64,000 nt of DNA from contig NC_134353.1 in NCBI RefSeq assembly GCF_048569485.1, forward strand, positions 528,519,008 to 528,583,007, given 5' to 3'. Positions 43,549 to 54,574 of this stretch are shown piece by piece. The translations under genes and the position numbers were made by a program. Positions within the stretch are counted from its first letter, which is position 1. Each line of letters opens with the position of its first letter. This stretch comes from Anomaloglossus baeobatrachus. Its lineage: Eukaryota > Chordata > Amphibia > Anura > Aromobatidae. The notes beneath the pieces were generated by a model. It searched no databases, was not told the DNA's origin, and worked only from the letters and a program-made list of their open reading frames with translations.

Positions 43549-46268
43549 AGCCAGCTTTACACCTTACAATTAGGTATGCGATCTCGTAGGCGATGTGACA
43601 CGCCCAGGTCGCATATGCGATCTAATGAGATTGCATGTAGGTCGTTCATTTGCTGTCACATGAGCGTTAGTAGTCTATGTTAAATTGATCAATTTTGTGT
43701 GCGATCCTTTAGATCATGTGTTCTGTGACGTATGCATTGGGCACCCTTTTTTTTTTTTATTTATTGTCTTGACAAGCGTGTGTAATGTGTAGGGATGCGT
43801 TTTTACTATGGCATCTGCCATTCAGCGCTGCTACATGGCCGCTGACAGCAGACACAGACAGCCATGTAGCAGAGCTGAATGGCAGATGACAGCAGACACA
43901 GACAGAGCCGCACTGTCAGAATGAACTCGGGTGAACTTCACCCGACTTCATTGTCATGCTGCGGCTCTGTCTGTGTCGCGTCCTGATTAGCGGTCACCAG
44001 TGAAAGACTCATCGGTGACCGCTAAACTCCTGAGTAAGTGAATTGAGCTGCCCTCTCTCATACTCACCAATCCCCGATCCCCGGCGCTGCACGGCATTCA
44101 CACTGCTGCGGCGGCTTTTACTGTTTTGAAAAAGCCGGCCGCCCATTAAACAATCTCCTATTCCCTGCTTTCCCCGCCCACCGGCGCCTATGATTGGTTA
44201 CAGTGAGACACGCCCCCACGCTGAGTGACAAATGTCACACTGCACCCAATCACAGCAGCCGGTGGGCGTGTCTATACTGTGTAGTGAAATAAATAATTAA
44301 ATAATTAAAAAAAACGGCGTGCGGTCCCCCCCAATTTTAAAACCAGCCAGATAAAGCCATACGGCTGAAGGCTGGTATTCTCAGGATGGGGAGCTCCACG
44401 TTATGGGGAGCCCCCCACCCTAACAATATCAGCCAACAGCCGCCCAGAATTGCCGCATACATTATATGCGACAGTTCTGGGACTGTACCCGGCTCTTCCC
44501 GATTTACCCTGGTGCGTTGGCAAATCGGGGTAATAAGGAGTTATTGGCAGCCCATAGCTGCCAATAAGTCCTAGATTAATCATGTCAGGCGTCTATGAGA
44601 CACCCTCCATGATTAATCTGTAAATTACAGTAAATAAACATACACACCCGAAAAAATCCTTTATTAGAAATAAAACACACAAACACATTCCCTGGTTCAC
44701 CACTTTAATCAGCCCCAAAAAGCCCTCCTTGTCCGGCGGAATCCAGGATGCTCCAGCGTCGCGTCCAGCTGTGCTGCATGGAGGTGACCGGAGCTGCAGC
44801 AGACACAGCCGCTCCGATCACCTCCACGCAGCTAATGAAGACAGCCGCGCTATCGGCTGAGCTGTCAGTGAGGTTACCCGCTGTCACTGGATCCAGCGGT
44901 GGCCGCGGGTAACCTCAGTGACAGATCAGCTGATCGCGCTACTCACCGCCGCTCCGGTCAGCAACTGAGGTGAGCAGCGCGATCAACTGAGCTGTCACTG
45001 AGGTTACCCGCGGCCATCGCTGGATCCAGTGACAGCGGGTAACCTCAGTGACAGCAGCTGATCGCGCGGCTGTCTTCATTAGCTGTGTGGAGGTGACCGG
45101 AGCGGCTGTGTCTGCTGCAGCTCCGGGCACCTCCATGCAGCAGCGCTGGATGCGACGCTGGAGGACTGTGGAGTACGCCGGACAAGGAGGGCTTTTTGGG
45201 GCTGATTAAAGTGGTGAACCAGGGAATGTGTTTGTGTGTTTTATTTCTAATAAAGGATTTTTTCGGGCGTGTGTGTTTATTTACTGTAATTTACAGATTA
45301 ATCATGGAGGGTGTCTCATAGACGCCTGACATGATTAATCTAGGACTTATTGGCAGCTATGGGCTGCCAATAACTCCTTATTACCCCGATTTGCCAACGC
45401 ACCAGGGCAAATCGGGAAGAGCCGGGTACAGTCCCAGAACTGTCGCATCTAATGTATGCGGCAATTCTGGGCGGCTATTGGCTGATATTGTTAGGCTGGG
45501 GGGCTCCCCATAACGTGGAGCTCCCCATCCTGAGAATACCAGCCTTCAGCCGTATGGCTTTATCTGGCTGGTTTTAAAATTGGAGGGGACCGCACGCCGT
45601 TTTTTTTAATTATTTAATTATTTATTTCACTACACAGTATAGACACGCCCACCGGCTGCTGTGATTGGGTGCAGTGTGACACCTGTCACTCAGCGTGGGG
45701 GCGTGTCTCACTGTAACCAATCATAGGCGCCGGTGGGCGGGGAAAGCAGGGAATAGGAGATTGTTTAATGGGCGGCCGGCTTTTTCAAAACAGTAAAAGC
45801 CGCCGCAGCAGTGTGAATGCCGTGCAGAGCCGGGGATCGGGGATCGGTGAGTATATGAGAGAGGGGGATATACTGACATGGACAGAGAGTGAGGGACAGA
45901 GATAGTGACCGACTGACAGAGATTAGTGAATGACAGACATTGTGAGGTGCTTCAGAATGCAGCTTTTCAGCTGCGCTCTGAAGCAGACCTTTTTTAAGCT
46001 GCGGTGCAGAGCGCACACCTGCGCACATAGCATCAGACATCACAATCGTATGATGGATGTCACACGTTACAATTCACTAGTTTCGTGCAACAAAACGTCC
46101 AATGTATGAGGAATAAACGACGTGTATGCGATCACCGTATTTTCGTTCAATATCGATCGCATGTAGGTTTCACACGCAAATACCTCATGAACGATGCCGG
46201 ATGTGCGTCACTTACAACTTGACCCCGACGACGGATTGAAAGATTTATTGAAGTGTGTAAAGCAGGCT
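43549..46268. mobile_element. Harbinger-like MITE carrying a giant foldback
   Basis: Termini AGCCAGCTTTACACCTTACA and AAGTGTGTAAAGCAGGCT, with TTA at 43546-43548 and 46269-46271. Its own sequence is only about 200 bp at each end; the middle is the palindrome 44051-45868 and flanks. Confidence 0.7.
44051..45868. repeat. Near-perfect 1.8-kb palindrome (foldback element)
   Basis: From CCCTCTCTCATACTCACC (44051) to GGTGAGTATATGAGAGAGGG (45868), the two ~850-900-bp arms are reverse complements with few differences, centred near 44960. The arms contain GGTTACAGTGAGACACGCCC, 'ggcaaatcggggtaataagg', CCTTTATTAGAAATAAAACA and the centre-proximal GTGAGGTTACCCGC. No protein is encoded; ORFs recur as mirror pairs in both arms, which shows they are artefacts. 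Two older copies are at 7870-9400 and, as single arms, at 17880 and 39548. Confidence 0.9.
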
Positions 46269-47310
46269 TTAGAGTCTCCCTTCAACCTTAAAAACTATGA
46301 AACTATGAAACTATGAAACTATGAGAAATTGTGAAATTCCACAATGGTTTTTGGGATTTTCTTATTCAACATATTCACTGTATGTTAAAACTGACATGTC
46401 AGTAGGATGCCTCAGGTCGGTACGCGTTTGTAGATACCAAACAAGTATACTTTTACATTTATCTAAATGGTGGAAAAAAAATACAGACGTTTGTCCAAAA
46501 AAAGTACTGCGCTTTTGTCACCACGTTCAGAGAACCATAGCGTTCTTATTTTTCGGGATCTGGTGCTCAGTAATGGCTTATTTTTTGCGTCTTGAGCTGA
46601 TGTTTTTAATTATACAATTTTTGTATAGATGCAATGTTTTGATCGCCTGTAATTACATTTTAATGCAATGTTGCGGTGACCAAAATAAAGCATTTTGACA
46701 TTTGGAATTTTTTTCTCACTACACCGTGTACCAATCAGATTAATTGATTTAAAATTTTGATAGATCAGTCATTTTTGAACAGGGCGATACCAAATATGTG
46801 TATTTTGTTTATGGTTTTATTTTCAATGGGGTAAAAAGGGGGGTGATTTAAACTTTTAGTTTTTTATTTTTTCAAACTTTTTTTTTACTGATTTTACTAG
46901 TCCTCCTAGGGGACTTTATGACTGTACACTGCAATCGCTTCTCCTGCTCATAGCAATGCTGCAGCATCACTCTGATCAGGAGAAATACAGTGTTCCTGTG
47001 AGTGCTGGCTCTCAGAGGAAGTGACTCATGACAGCGTCAGGGGTCATCATATGACCCCACACTGTCATGGTAACACATTGCCACCCGGTTATCACATTAC
47101 GGGGCAGCCGATGGTGCCAGGGAATAATGCAATCCCCGCTGCAATGCTTTAAAACACGCTGTCAATGTTGACAGCACGGTCATAGATCCACCCTCGCTTG
47201 TTAGCCGCACATATCTGATCAGATCAGCAGACATGTGCGCGAATTACAGTGGTAAATGGGGGGACACGACCAATGACGTACTAGTACATCATTGGTCATG
47301 AAGGGGTAAA

Positions 47311-47579
47311 ATGTAAGTCCCCTGCTCCTGTCTTATACTTACCTGCCACTGTCTTCTTCTGTTATCACTGCAGCTCCAGTGTTTCATCTAGCGTGCCGAA
47401 GGTCACAAATCAATAGATCTTTATGTGGATCTCATTTTGGCTTTCATAGACTTGCATTGATAGCTTGTGACATAACTTCTGACTTCCTGCCAGTCAGAAG
47501 TTGCGCAGGTCAACAATGCACACAAGAGTAATGAGAGACCTGTTCACAGGAGCTTAAAATCTGAGAAAACAATAATGCT
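47311..47579. other. Fragment related to the MITE at 42573-43004
   Basis: TCTTATACTTACCTGC and 'ttctgacttcctgccagtcagaagttg' match 42645-42855. The ends are not preserved. No gene. Confidence 0.5.
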
Positions 47580-47617
47580 AAGGGTACGCTCACATGAGCG
47601 TTGAAATCAGATGAGTG

Positions 47618-48685
47618 TGTGGCGCCCTAGGACCTGGTCGCCACAACAGCATTGCCCTCCCAAAGGGTTAATGCTGAGCCTGGAGGTAATTGGGAGATCC
47701 ATTGGCCAGCAGGTTTAACACCCAACACAGTTCTCCCTCCGGCCAGCAGGGGGAGCTCTGAACCTGGAATTCCAGGGAGCCTTCCTCTACCTGACCGGAG
47801 GGAGGAAGTGGAGTCAGTCTGAAGGGAGTAGTGAAAGTGAACAGACGCAGAGTGAGCTGTCCTGTGAATCTGGGGCCTAGAGCTGGAGCAGCTTGGCCCA
47901 GAGAAGCAGGAATAGCTGAGAGGCAGCAGAGAGACTCAGACATCGGAGTCTGTGGTTGCCAGGGTATAAAATCCGTCCCTGGTAGCCGAGTCCGAAGGGC
48001 AGGAGAGCTGCAAGCCCCTGGCCCAGAAAGATCCAAGGTACAGCTGCAGCATCAGGGCCCGGTGTGGACTCCAGCGGAGAAGCACCAGAGAGAGGGTCTG
48101 CGCAGCCACCTACAGAAAGAAGGGACGTGCCATCGGTCCCAGCAGCAAAGAGGGCCATTGCTGGATTCAGAGAAGCAGGGTCCTATCATCACAAAGCAAA
48201 GTACAGGAGTAGGCCTCATACTCAGCTGGCCAGAAAGATCCTCCCAAGTACTTCCAGGCCGACCGGATCCCCATCACCACCTGTAACGGTCTCCCAGGAC
48301 TGGACTGTTCCCAGAGTAAAAGAGGAAAAGGTAAAGAGACTGTTGTTTGTGCCTGGTTCTTTCCTCGCCTGTCGGCCCTGCACCGTGTTAGCCACACAAC
48401 ACCATAGACTTTCACGGGCACCAACGGTATCCCGGGGCATCGCTCCACCTGTGGGGAGCAGTACCATCATAGCTGTCATAACATCACCCCGGAGTTCTCC
48501 CATAACAGCGGCGGCTTAATAGCCGCATACCACAGGTGGCGTCACGAACATTAACTCTAACTCATCAGCCACATATTCAACTGACACCCACCAGGGCCAC
48601 GGAGCCGGGCCCAGCCACCATTGACTACCACCGGACTAGTCCGGCCCGGCATCGGGTGTCCCATAGCCCTGGGGTGGGCGAGTCA
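47618..48685 (+). repeat. 5' LTR of the young Gypsy element
   Basis: Begins TGTGGCGCCCTAGGACCTGG, ends GGGCGAGTCA. Holds TGGCGTCACGAACA at 48537-48550, a 14-base copy of the priming block found just outside the LTR. ORFs of about 150 codons inside recur identically in the 3' LTR and are not separate genes. Confidence 0.95.
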
Positions 48686-48689
48686 ACTT

Positions 48690-48707
48690 TGGCGTCACGA
48701 ACAGGAT
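48690..48707 (+). other. Primer-binding-like site
   Basis: TGGCGTCACGAACAGGAT, 4 bp inside the 5' LTR, identical to 11404-11421. Confidence 0.75.
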
Positions 48708-48957
48708 TTCGTGCCCGGTCACACCGGGTACTGTGCGCCTGAAGAATTGCGCTTTAAAGACTGTATTACTGCGTGTTTCACTGTTTGAAAACTGCCGCCG
48801 CCATTAGCCTCACTGAGCGCAGGAAGAAGGGGGGCGTGCCTGACAAAGAGCGCGAAGGGAGCGCGCCATCAGAGCAGAGCGCTGTTAACCCCGCGCGACC
48901 CAGAAGGAAATTTGAAAAGTGAACGGAGCCTGGTAAGGTTCACTAAGGGGGAGGAAG

Positions 48958-50007
48958 ATGTCCGACGCAGAGGGAGGGCAGGTGGCTGCCATAGCCCGAG
49001 ACGCCGCAGCACCAGCCGAAGCGATCCCTGTCGCCGTCGCCCCAGCCCCCGCTGTAGCGCCGGTAATGCCGATCACCATGCCGTACATACCGGGAGCAGA
49101 ATGGCTGCCGCAGTACTCCGGGGAGTCCCATACCTTGAGCGACTTCAGAGAAAGCCTGCACAGCTTGTTCCGGGTGTATCCGCTGACTGAGAGCCAGAAG
49201 GTGGGCATATTAATGGGACAGCTAGCCGGCGCAGCCCAGCGTGAAGTGAAGTCCTGGCCTGATACAGATAAAGGGACAGTAACCCAGATACTGGCCAAGC
49301 TAAAGAGTACTTTTGACACCCGCACCGCAGCAGAGATAAAGATGAGATTCTTTGGGTGCAAGCAGCGGGCCACAGACAGCATCAGGGACTATGCCTTAAA
49401 CCTGCAGGAGGCCCTGAAAGCGGTTAAACAAGTGGACCCAGAGAGTGTACGTGAGGAACACAAACTCCTAACCGAGCAGTTCATAGAGGGGCTCCTGTCA
49501 GATGCCCACAGGACCCAGCTGCGTATCATGGTCCTGCAGAACCCTGCTCTGGACTTTGCAAAGTTTAAGGACCAGGCCATCCGGGTACTGAGAGAATCTA
49601 CACCGAATGACCCAGTACCCCTCCGGCCTCTTGCTATCACGTACCCCGGGGTGGTGCCTGCAACACGAGCCACTGCAGGGGCTGAGGCGCAGTCCCTGGA
49701 TAAGGATCCCACTGCAGAGCTCAGACAGCAGGTCCAGGAGCTGACCAAGACTGTGGCTGCCCTTGCCAAGACCGTGCAGTCTCTACAAGTGACCCCATCG
49801 CCTGCAAGAATCGAGTTGGCCTCCAGCCCAGATGACGTCCCATGGATGCGACAGAGGAGGGTTCCGCCGACCCGAGGCAGAGACACGGACCGGTATGATT
49901 CAACGGGACAACCGATCTGCCGCCGCTGCAGCCAGGCGGGCCACATTGCACGATACTGTCCTTTAAATGGGCCGAGCCTGGGGCCAGGAGCCGACCCCCA
50001 GGTGTAA
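48958..50007 (+). CDS. gag: gag polyprotein of the young Gypsy element
   Basis: 349 codons. The start ATG follows GGAAG (AAGATGTCC). An Ala/Pro-rich N-terminus leads to a capsid-like region: YIPGAEWLPQYSGESHTLSD, LFRVYPLTESQKVGILMGQL and CKQRATDSIRDYALNLQEAL. The all-helical layout and 'W…YSGE' start recall the Gypsy gags that gave rise to the PNMA family (inference). A coiled-coil-like segment (LRQQVQELTKTVAALAKTVQ) precedes one CCHC knuckle, CRRCSQAGHIARYC, near residues 320-333. Open throughout. It could supply particles for the cold-shock-domain element. Confidence 0.9.
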   Translation: MSDAEGGQVAAIARDAAAPAEAIPVAVAPAPAVAPVMPITMPYIPGAEWLPQYSGESHTLSDFRESLHSLFRVYPLTESQKVGILMGQLAGAAQREVKSWPDTDKGTVTQILAKLKSTFDTRTAAEIKMRFFGCKQRATDSIRDYALNLQEALKAVKQVDPESVREEHKLLTEQFIEGLLSDAHRTQLRIMVLQNPALDFAKFKDQAIRVLRESTPNDPVPLRPLAITYPGVVPATRATAGAEAQSLDKDPTAELRQQVQELTKTVAALAKTVQSLQVTPSPARIELASSPDDVPWMRQRRVPPTRGRDTDRYDSTGQPICRRCSQAGHIARYCPLNGPSLGPGADPQV

Positions 50008-50042
50008 GGAAGCCCGGCTCAACACCCAGCCGCAGCAAGTAT

Positions 50043-53000
50043 GTGGGAGGACGACCGGTCCTTCCTATTGTGCTGGATGGGATCCCTTTGAATGCCCTCC
50101 TGGATACGGGGTCCCAGGTAACAACCATCCCCTACAAACTGTATAAAAGATATTGGGCTGATTCAGACATTGACCATGGCCCAGATGATGATTTAACAAT
50201 TGTGGCCAGTAATGGTCAGCCCTTACCTCAAATTGGGTACAAAGAAGTAACCATTAAAGTGGGGCGGGTAGAATTGCCGTGTCAGGGGATGATAATTGTA
50301 GATATTGATCGCAAAGAATCTGACCCATTGGTAACCATTGGTACAAATGTGATAGAAAATTGTGTTGCCGAAGTGATAATTTTGTTGCAACAGGCGTCTG
50401 AAACTGCCAGCTCCGGGCAGCAGCGTGCCCTACAGAGGGAGATCAGAGCCCTGATGAGGAGGCAGCAGGTAGAGCTGGCCGGAGGAGAAATTGGCAGTGT
50501 GAGGGTAAGTGACCCCCTCCCCATTGCAATACCCCCAAGAAGTGAAATGTTGATATGGTGTCGGGCAGCAATAGGCCTCAAGGGTCAGGATTACCATGCC
50601 TTGGTAGAACCGGTGTATTCAGACAGCAGGCCTGGAGTCCTGATAGCCAGAGGGGTAGCAGACGTCCGCAAGGGGAGAGTGCCCATCCGTGTCCTGAATT
50701 GTGGGGAGGAGGAAGCCAAATTGCCCCGGTACGCCACTGTAGCAAAACTGTACACTGTCAGCAACAACACCATCAAAGCAGTGGAACCCTTGATCCCGTC
50801 CGACCAGGCGGAAGACAATGGCTCCAAGGGGCAGCTGGAAGACTGGTGCCAAAACTTACATGTGGGCACCGACTCCACCCCCTCACACCAAAAGCATGGG
50901 GTTTACCGGGTGGTACAGGAGTACGAGCGGGTCTTCAGCAAACACCCCCTAGATTTTGGGCAGGTGAAAGGGGTTAAACATCAAATCCCCACGGGTGATC
51001 ATCCTCCCGTTAAAGAGAGATACCGCCCTGTACCCCCCGCACAGTATCAGCGTGCCAAAGAAATGTTACGGGAAATGAAGGAGGCTGGGGTTATCAGAGA
51101 TAGTTGTAGCCCCTGGGCAGCTCCACTAGTGCTCGTAAAGAAAAAAGATGGTACAATGAGAATGTGTGTAGATTACAGGCAAATTAACCGCATTACACAT
51201 AAAGATGCTTATCCACTACCCAGAATAGAGGAGTCACTAACAGCCTTAAAGTCAGCTAACTATTTCTCCACCTTGGATCTCACCAGTGGGTATTGGCAGG
51301 TTCCCGTGGCAGAGGCGGACAAGGAGAAGACTGCATTCACGACGCCAATGGGCCTCTGCGAGTTCAACTGTATGCCATTCGGGCTCTGCAACGCCCCAGG
51401 GACATTCCAACGGTTGATGGAGTGCTGCTTGGGCCACCACAACTTCGAAACCGTGCTGTTGTACCTGGATGACGTCATAGTCTACTCCAAGACTTATGAA
51501 GACCACCTGAAGCACTTAGCAGAAGTGTTTGAGTCTTTGTCAAAATATGGCCTGAAGATCAAGCCGTCCAAATGTCACCTCTTGAAGCCAAAGGTACAGT
51601 ACCTGGGTCATGTGGTCAGCGCAGAAGGTGTGGCACCTGATCCGGAGAAAGTCACCGTAATCAAGGACTGGCCAAGACCCACCACGGTAAAGGAGGTGCG
51701 GCAGTTCCTTGGGCTGGTGGGCTACTACCGAAGGTTCATTGATGGTTTCACCAAGATAGCAGCGCCCCTTCAAGATCTCCTGGTGGGCCAGCCAAAGCAG
51801 GCTAAGAAGCAGAGCCCTCCCTTTGAATGGAGCAGCCAACTAGAAACATCCTTTGTCCAGCTGAAAGGGGCTCTCACGGGAGAAGAAATTCTGGCCTACC
51901 CTGACTACAGCCAGCCGTTTGTACTGTATACAGACGCCAGCAACGTGGGCCTGGGAGCCGTGTTGTCCCAGGTGCAGGGAGGCAGAGAGAAGGTGATAGC
52001 GTACGCCAGTAGGAAGCTTCGGCCCACAGAAAGGAATCCAGAAAACTACAGTTCCTTCAAGCTGGAGTTCCTCGCTATTGTTTGGGCAGTGACTGAACGC
52101 TTCAAGCACTATCTGGCGTCGGCCAAGTTCACCATCTTCACGGACAACAATCCGTTGACACACCTGGCAACAGCCAAGTTAGGTGCGTTGGAACAGCGGT
52201 GGATGGCCCGGCTGTCTAACTTTGACTTTACCATCAAGTATCGGGCTGGCAAGAAGAATAACAATGCTGATGCGCTGTCCAGAATGCCTCACTTACCCGA
52301 ATCTGGAGAAGACCTGGATGAACTCGAAGAGATAGAGTTACCGGCTTTCCATCATCAGGGTGTTTCCCAGTGTGAGCATGCTGTGGGAGTGAAGCGCTCG
52401 AGCCAACACGAGGTCTCGGTTAACCCATTACTCCACCATAATTGGGAAGAAACACAGAATGGTGACCCGGCCGTGCGATTGGTCAAAGAGAAGCTAGCGC
52501 AAGCTGAGACCCATCTTGGCCCAGACGCTCCAGAGGAAGCCCAGCAGCTGTGGAAGGAGAGGGGACGACTGTTCACCTACCAAGGCAAGCTCTGCAAGAG
52601 ATATGTCAACTATCGAACAAATGAACTTGTCTGGCAGATAGTGGTTCCGCAGAGGGATGCTCCAATGGTCCTAGCAGCGTATCATGATAACGCAGGACAC
52701 TTCGGGTGGAAGAAGTTGGAGGCCTTACTCCGTGATCGGTTCTACTGGGTGCACATGAGAAAGATGATCGAGAAATGGTGCCGAGACTGTGGCCCGTGTA
52801 ACTTGAGGCGGAAAGATGATGCCAGCCAAAGGTCTCCCCTACAGCCAATTGTCACGAAGCAGCCCCTGGAGTTGGTGGCCCTGGACCACGTGAAGTTGAC
52901 ACCAAGTCGGTCAGGCTATGTGTACGCCCTCACCATTGTGGACCATTACTCTCGTTTCCTGGTAGTAGTGCCTGTGAAGGACCAGACAGCCAGGACGGCA

Positions 53001-54137
53001 GCTAGAGCGTTCCAGGCATCCTTTTGTCGACCGCACGGCTATCCGGAAAGGGTACTGACGGATCAGGGTCCTGCATTCGAGGCTGAAGTGTTCCAAGAGT
53101 TCTGTAACATGTACGGTTGTAAGAAAATTCGAACCACACCGTACCACCCCCAGACCAATGGACTGTGCGAGAAAATGAACCATGTGGTTATTGATATGCT
53201 GAAGACCCTACCGCTGGAAGAGAGGAACCAATGGCCAGAAAAGTTGCCAGATCTGGTAGACCTGTACAACCACATCCCAGTGACTTCGACCAACTGCAGC
53301 CCCGCTTACCTGATGCGAGCCAGACCAGGCAAGTTGCCTGTAGACTTTGAGATGGGGACTGTGTCGCCTGAGGCGGCTCAAGAAATAGAGGATTGGGATG
53401 CAGAACGGCAGCAGCGGTACCGTAAGGTCCAGGAGTGCGTGGAAAGGAGCCTGTCTCAAGCAAGAACGAGACAAGAACAGCATTACAATCAAACAGCCCC
53501 AGCAACTCCCTTAGCACCTGGAGAACAAGTCCTCAAGAAGAAGCGGAAGACGCATAAGTTGGATGATCAGTGGGAAAACGAGCCCTACACCATTATCCCC
53601 TCCAACTTTGACAATAGTAAGGTATGCCTCATAAGCAAAGATGAAGGCAAGACCTGCCAAGCAATTTCCCGAGACCGCCTGAAGACGTGCCCTGAGCGGT
53701 GCAAAGTTCAAAAGGAAGTGGAGGAAGTTCAAGAAGAGGGGGAAGAGATGATACAAACAATCCTCGGCAAATTCCCCAAGACTTGGACCCGCATAAATGG
53801 TGCCGTAGTGGTACCGGTCCTGACGTTCCCACAGTTGGTCGAGCCAGAAACAGAACAGGTTCCGGATTCACCCAAAGAACCGTCCGCCCCGACACGAGGT
53901 GACACGCCAGCAGTGGAACAGGAGGATCAACCCCCTGTCAGTGGTGAACCTGTCATACCCTTGGCGACTCTTAGACCACATGGGCGATCATCATGCATAC
54001 CTATTGGGGTTAGGCCTACCGGTAGTGCTGAGATAGGAGACACACTAAGTAGTCAGGGACAAACACCAGAGCTACGCAGGTCCCAACGCAGCACTCGGGG
54101 ACAACCCCCTCTAAGGTATAGGGAATCAAATGTATAA
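50043..54137 (+). CDS. pol: pol polyprotein (PR-RT-RH-IN)
   Basis: 1364 codons from the first Met; the open frame extends upstream into gag. Protease: NALLDTGSQVTTIP near residue 20. RT: MRMCVDYRQINRITHKDAYP, MPFGLCNAPGTFQRLM and YLDDVIVYS (DD near 475). RNase H: VLYTDASNVGLGAVLSQ (about 628) and FTIFTDNNPLTHL. Integrase: HDNAGHFGWKKLEALL…CRDCGPCN zinc finger (about 880-920), then ALDHVKL, LTDQGPAFE and YHPQTNGLCEKMN, with 35 residues between the second D and E. A long charged C-terminal tail follows, without a chromodomain. Every core residue is in place. Confidence 0.95.
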   Translation: MGGRPVLPIVLDGIPLNALLDTGSQVTTIPYKLYKRYWADSDIDHGPDDDLTIVASNGQPLPQIGYKEVTIKVGRVELPCQGMIIVDIDRKESDPLVTIGTNVIENCVAEVIILLQQASETASSGQQRALQREIRALMRRQQVELAGGEIGSVRVSDPLPIAIPPRSEMLIWCRAAIGLKGQDYHALVEPVYSDSRPGVLIARGVADVRKGRVPIRVLNCGEEEAKLPRYATVAKLYTVSNNTIKAVEPLIPSDQAEDNGSKGQLEDWCQNLHVGTDSTPSHQKHGVYRVVQEYERVFSKHPLDFGQVKGVKHQIPTGDHPPVKERYRPVPPAQYQRAKEMLREMKEAGVIRDSCSPWAAPLVLVKKKDGTMRMCVDYRQINRITHKDAYPLPRIEESLTALKSANYFSTLDLTSGYWQVPVAEADKEKTAFTTPMGLCEFNCMPFGLCNAPGTFQRLMECCLGHHNFETVLLYLDDVIVYSKTYEDHLKHLAEVFESLSKYGLKIKPSKCHLLKPKVQYLGHVVSAEGVAPDPEKVTVIKDWPRPTTVKEVRQFLGLVGYYRRFIDGFTKIAAPLQDLLVGQPKQAKKQSPPFEWSSQLETSFVQLKGALTGEEILAYPDYSQPFVLYTDASNVGLGAVLSQVQGGREKVIAYASRKLRPTERNPENYSSFKLEFLAIVWAVTERFKHYLASAKFTIFTDNNPLTHLATAKLGALEQRWMARLSNFDFTIKYRAGKKNNNADALSRMPHLPESGEDLDELEEIELPAFHHQGVSQCEHAVGVKRSSQHEVSVNPLLHHNWEETQNGDPAVRLVKEKLAQAETHLGPDAPEEAQQLWKERGRLFTYQGKLCKRYVNYRTNELVWQIVVPQRDAPMVLAAYHDNAGHFGWKKLEALLRDRFYWVHMRKMIEKWCRDCGPCNLRRKDDASQRSPLQPIVTKQPLELVALDHVKLTPSRSGYVYALTIVDHYSRFLVVVPVKDQTARTAARAFQASFCRPHGYPERVLTDQGPAFEAEVFQEFCNMYGCKKIRTTPYHPQTNGLCEKMNHVVIDMLKTLPLEERNQWPEKLPDLVDLYNHIPVTSTNCSPAYLMRARPGKLPVDFEMGTVSPEAAQEIEDWDAERQQRYRKVQECVERSLSQARTRQEQHYNQTAPATPLAPGEQVLKKKRKTHKLDDQWENEPYTIIPSNFDNSKVCLISKDEGKTCQAISRDRLKTCPERCKVQKEVEEVQEEGEEMIQTILGKFPKTWTRINGAVVVPVLTFPQLVEPETEQVPDSPKEPSAPTRGDTPAVEQEDQPPVSGEPVIPLATLRPHGRSSCIPIGVRPTGSAEIGDTLSSQGQTPELRRSQRSTRGQPPLRYRESNV

Positions 54138-54565
54138 AGGAGAAAGAAAGAGTATTTATTGGAATGTAAATAGTTATGCGAAATGTCTGTAATGTTGTGT
54201 ACAAAATGTTTTTCTTTTTCTTTGATTGTGAAAATGGACAATTGGGCCACTGGACTATGGGTGGCCAACACCTAAATTGTTCATAGTTAGCACCAGTGTG
54301 CTCGACACCCCTGAAGAAAAACCCGTCCGGCGTGCATAGAGTGGGGTCATCAATGCTCTGACGCACGCCCAGAGCCTACGTTGGGGGTTTTATCGCGGCG
54401 GGTCCCCCATGGAGCAGTGTAATGGACACCCGGCAGGGAGCCACACTGGACTCTTATAGTACTGTTTGAATTTGTAACGTTAAAGAGAATGTGCCTCCCA
54501 TATTGGGATGAAATGTATGACATGTTATGTTTTGTTTCCACAGTCCGGGAGTACTGAATTTAACT

Positions 54566-54574
54566 AAGGGGGAG
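54566..54574 (+). other. Polypurine tract
   Basis: AAGGGGGAG directly before the 3' LTR, preceded by AACT, as in the cold-shock-domain element. Confidence 0.8.

Larger units (their letters stand above)
43205..46322 (+). mobile_element. LINE/SINE-like 3' tail, split by a MITE
   Basis: 'gactctttactgtacgagcag', GGATCAACATGTTAGGCTAC, TTGAACTAGATGGACTTA | GAGTCTCCCTTCAACCTTAA, then AACTATGAAACTATGAAACT. The (ACTATGA)n tail marks the end of a retroposed copy. The bar is where the MITE at 43549-46268 entered. Confidence 0.65.
43005..47310 (+). repeat. TTAACCCC-type non-coding repeat, interrupted
   Basis: The left part, 43005-43204 (TTTTAACCATTTCTCC, 'gggatgagttgtacttttga', ACCATATAGTGTACTGGAAA), continues at about 46323-47310 (AAAACTGACATGTCAGTAGG, TGATCGCCTGTAATTACATT, AACAGGGCGATACCAAATAT). 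The right end is CATTGGTCATGAAGGGGTAA. The termini read TTAACC…GGGGTAA. Between the halves sits a LINE-like tail that itself carries the MITE with the palindrome. No transposase. Confidence 0.6.

Noticed and set aside
44386-45513. 60-62-codon ORFs in the palindrome
   Set aside because: They appear as near-identical mirror copies in both arms, which shows they come from the inverted repeat.
47831-48519. Two 151-codon ORFs in the Gypsy LTR
   Set aside because: They lie wholly in the LTR, recur in the other LTR and have no recognisable domain.
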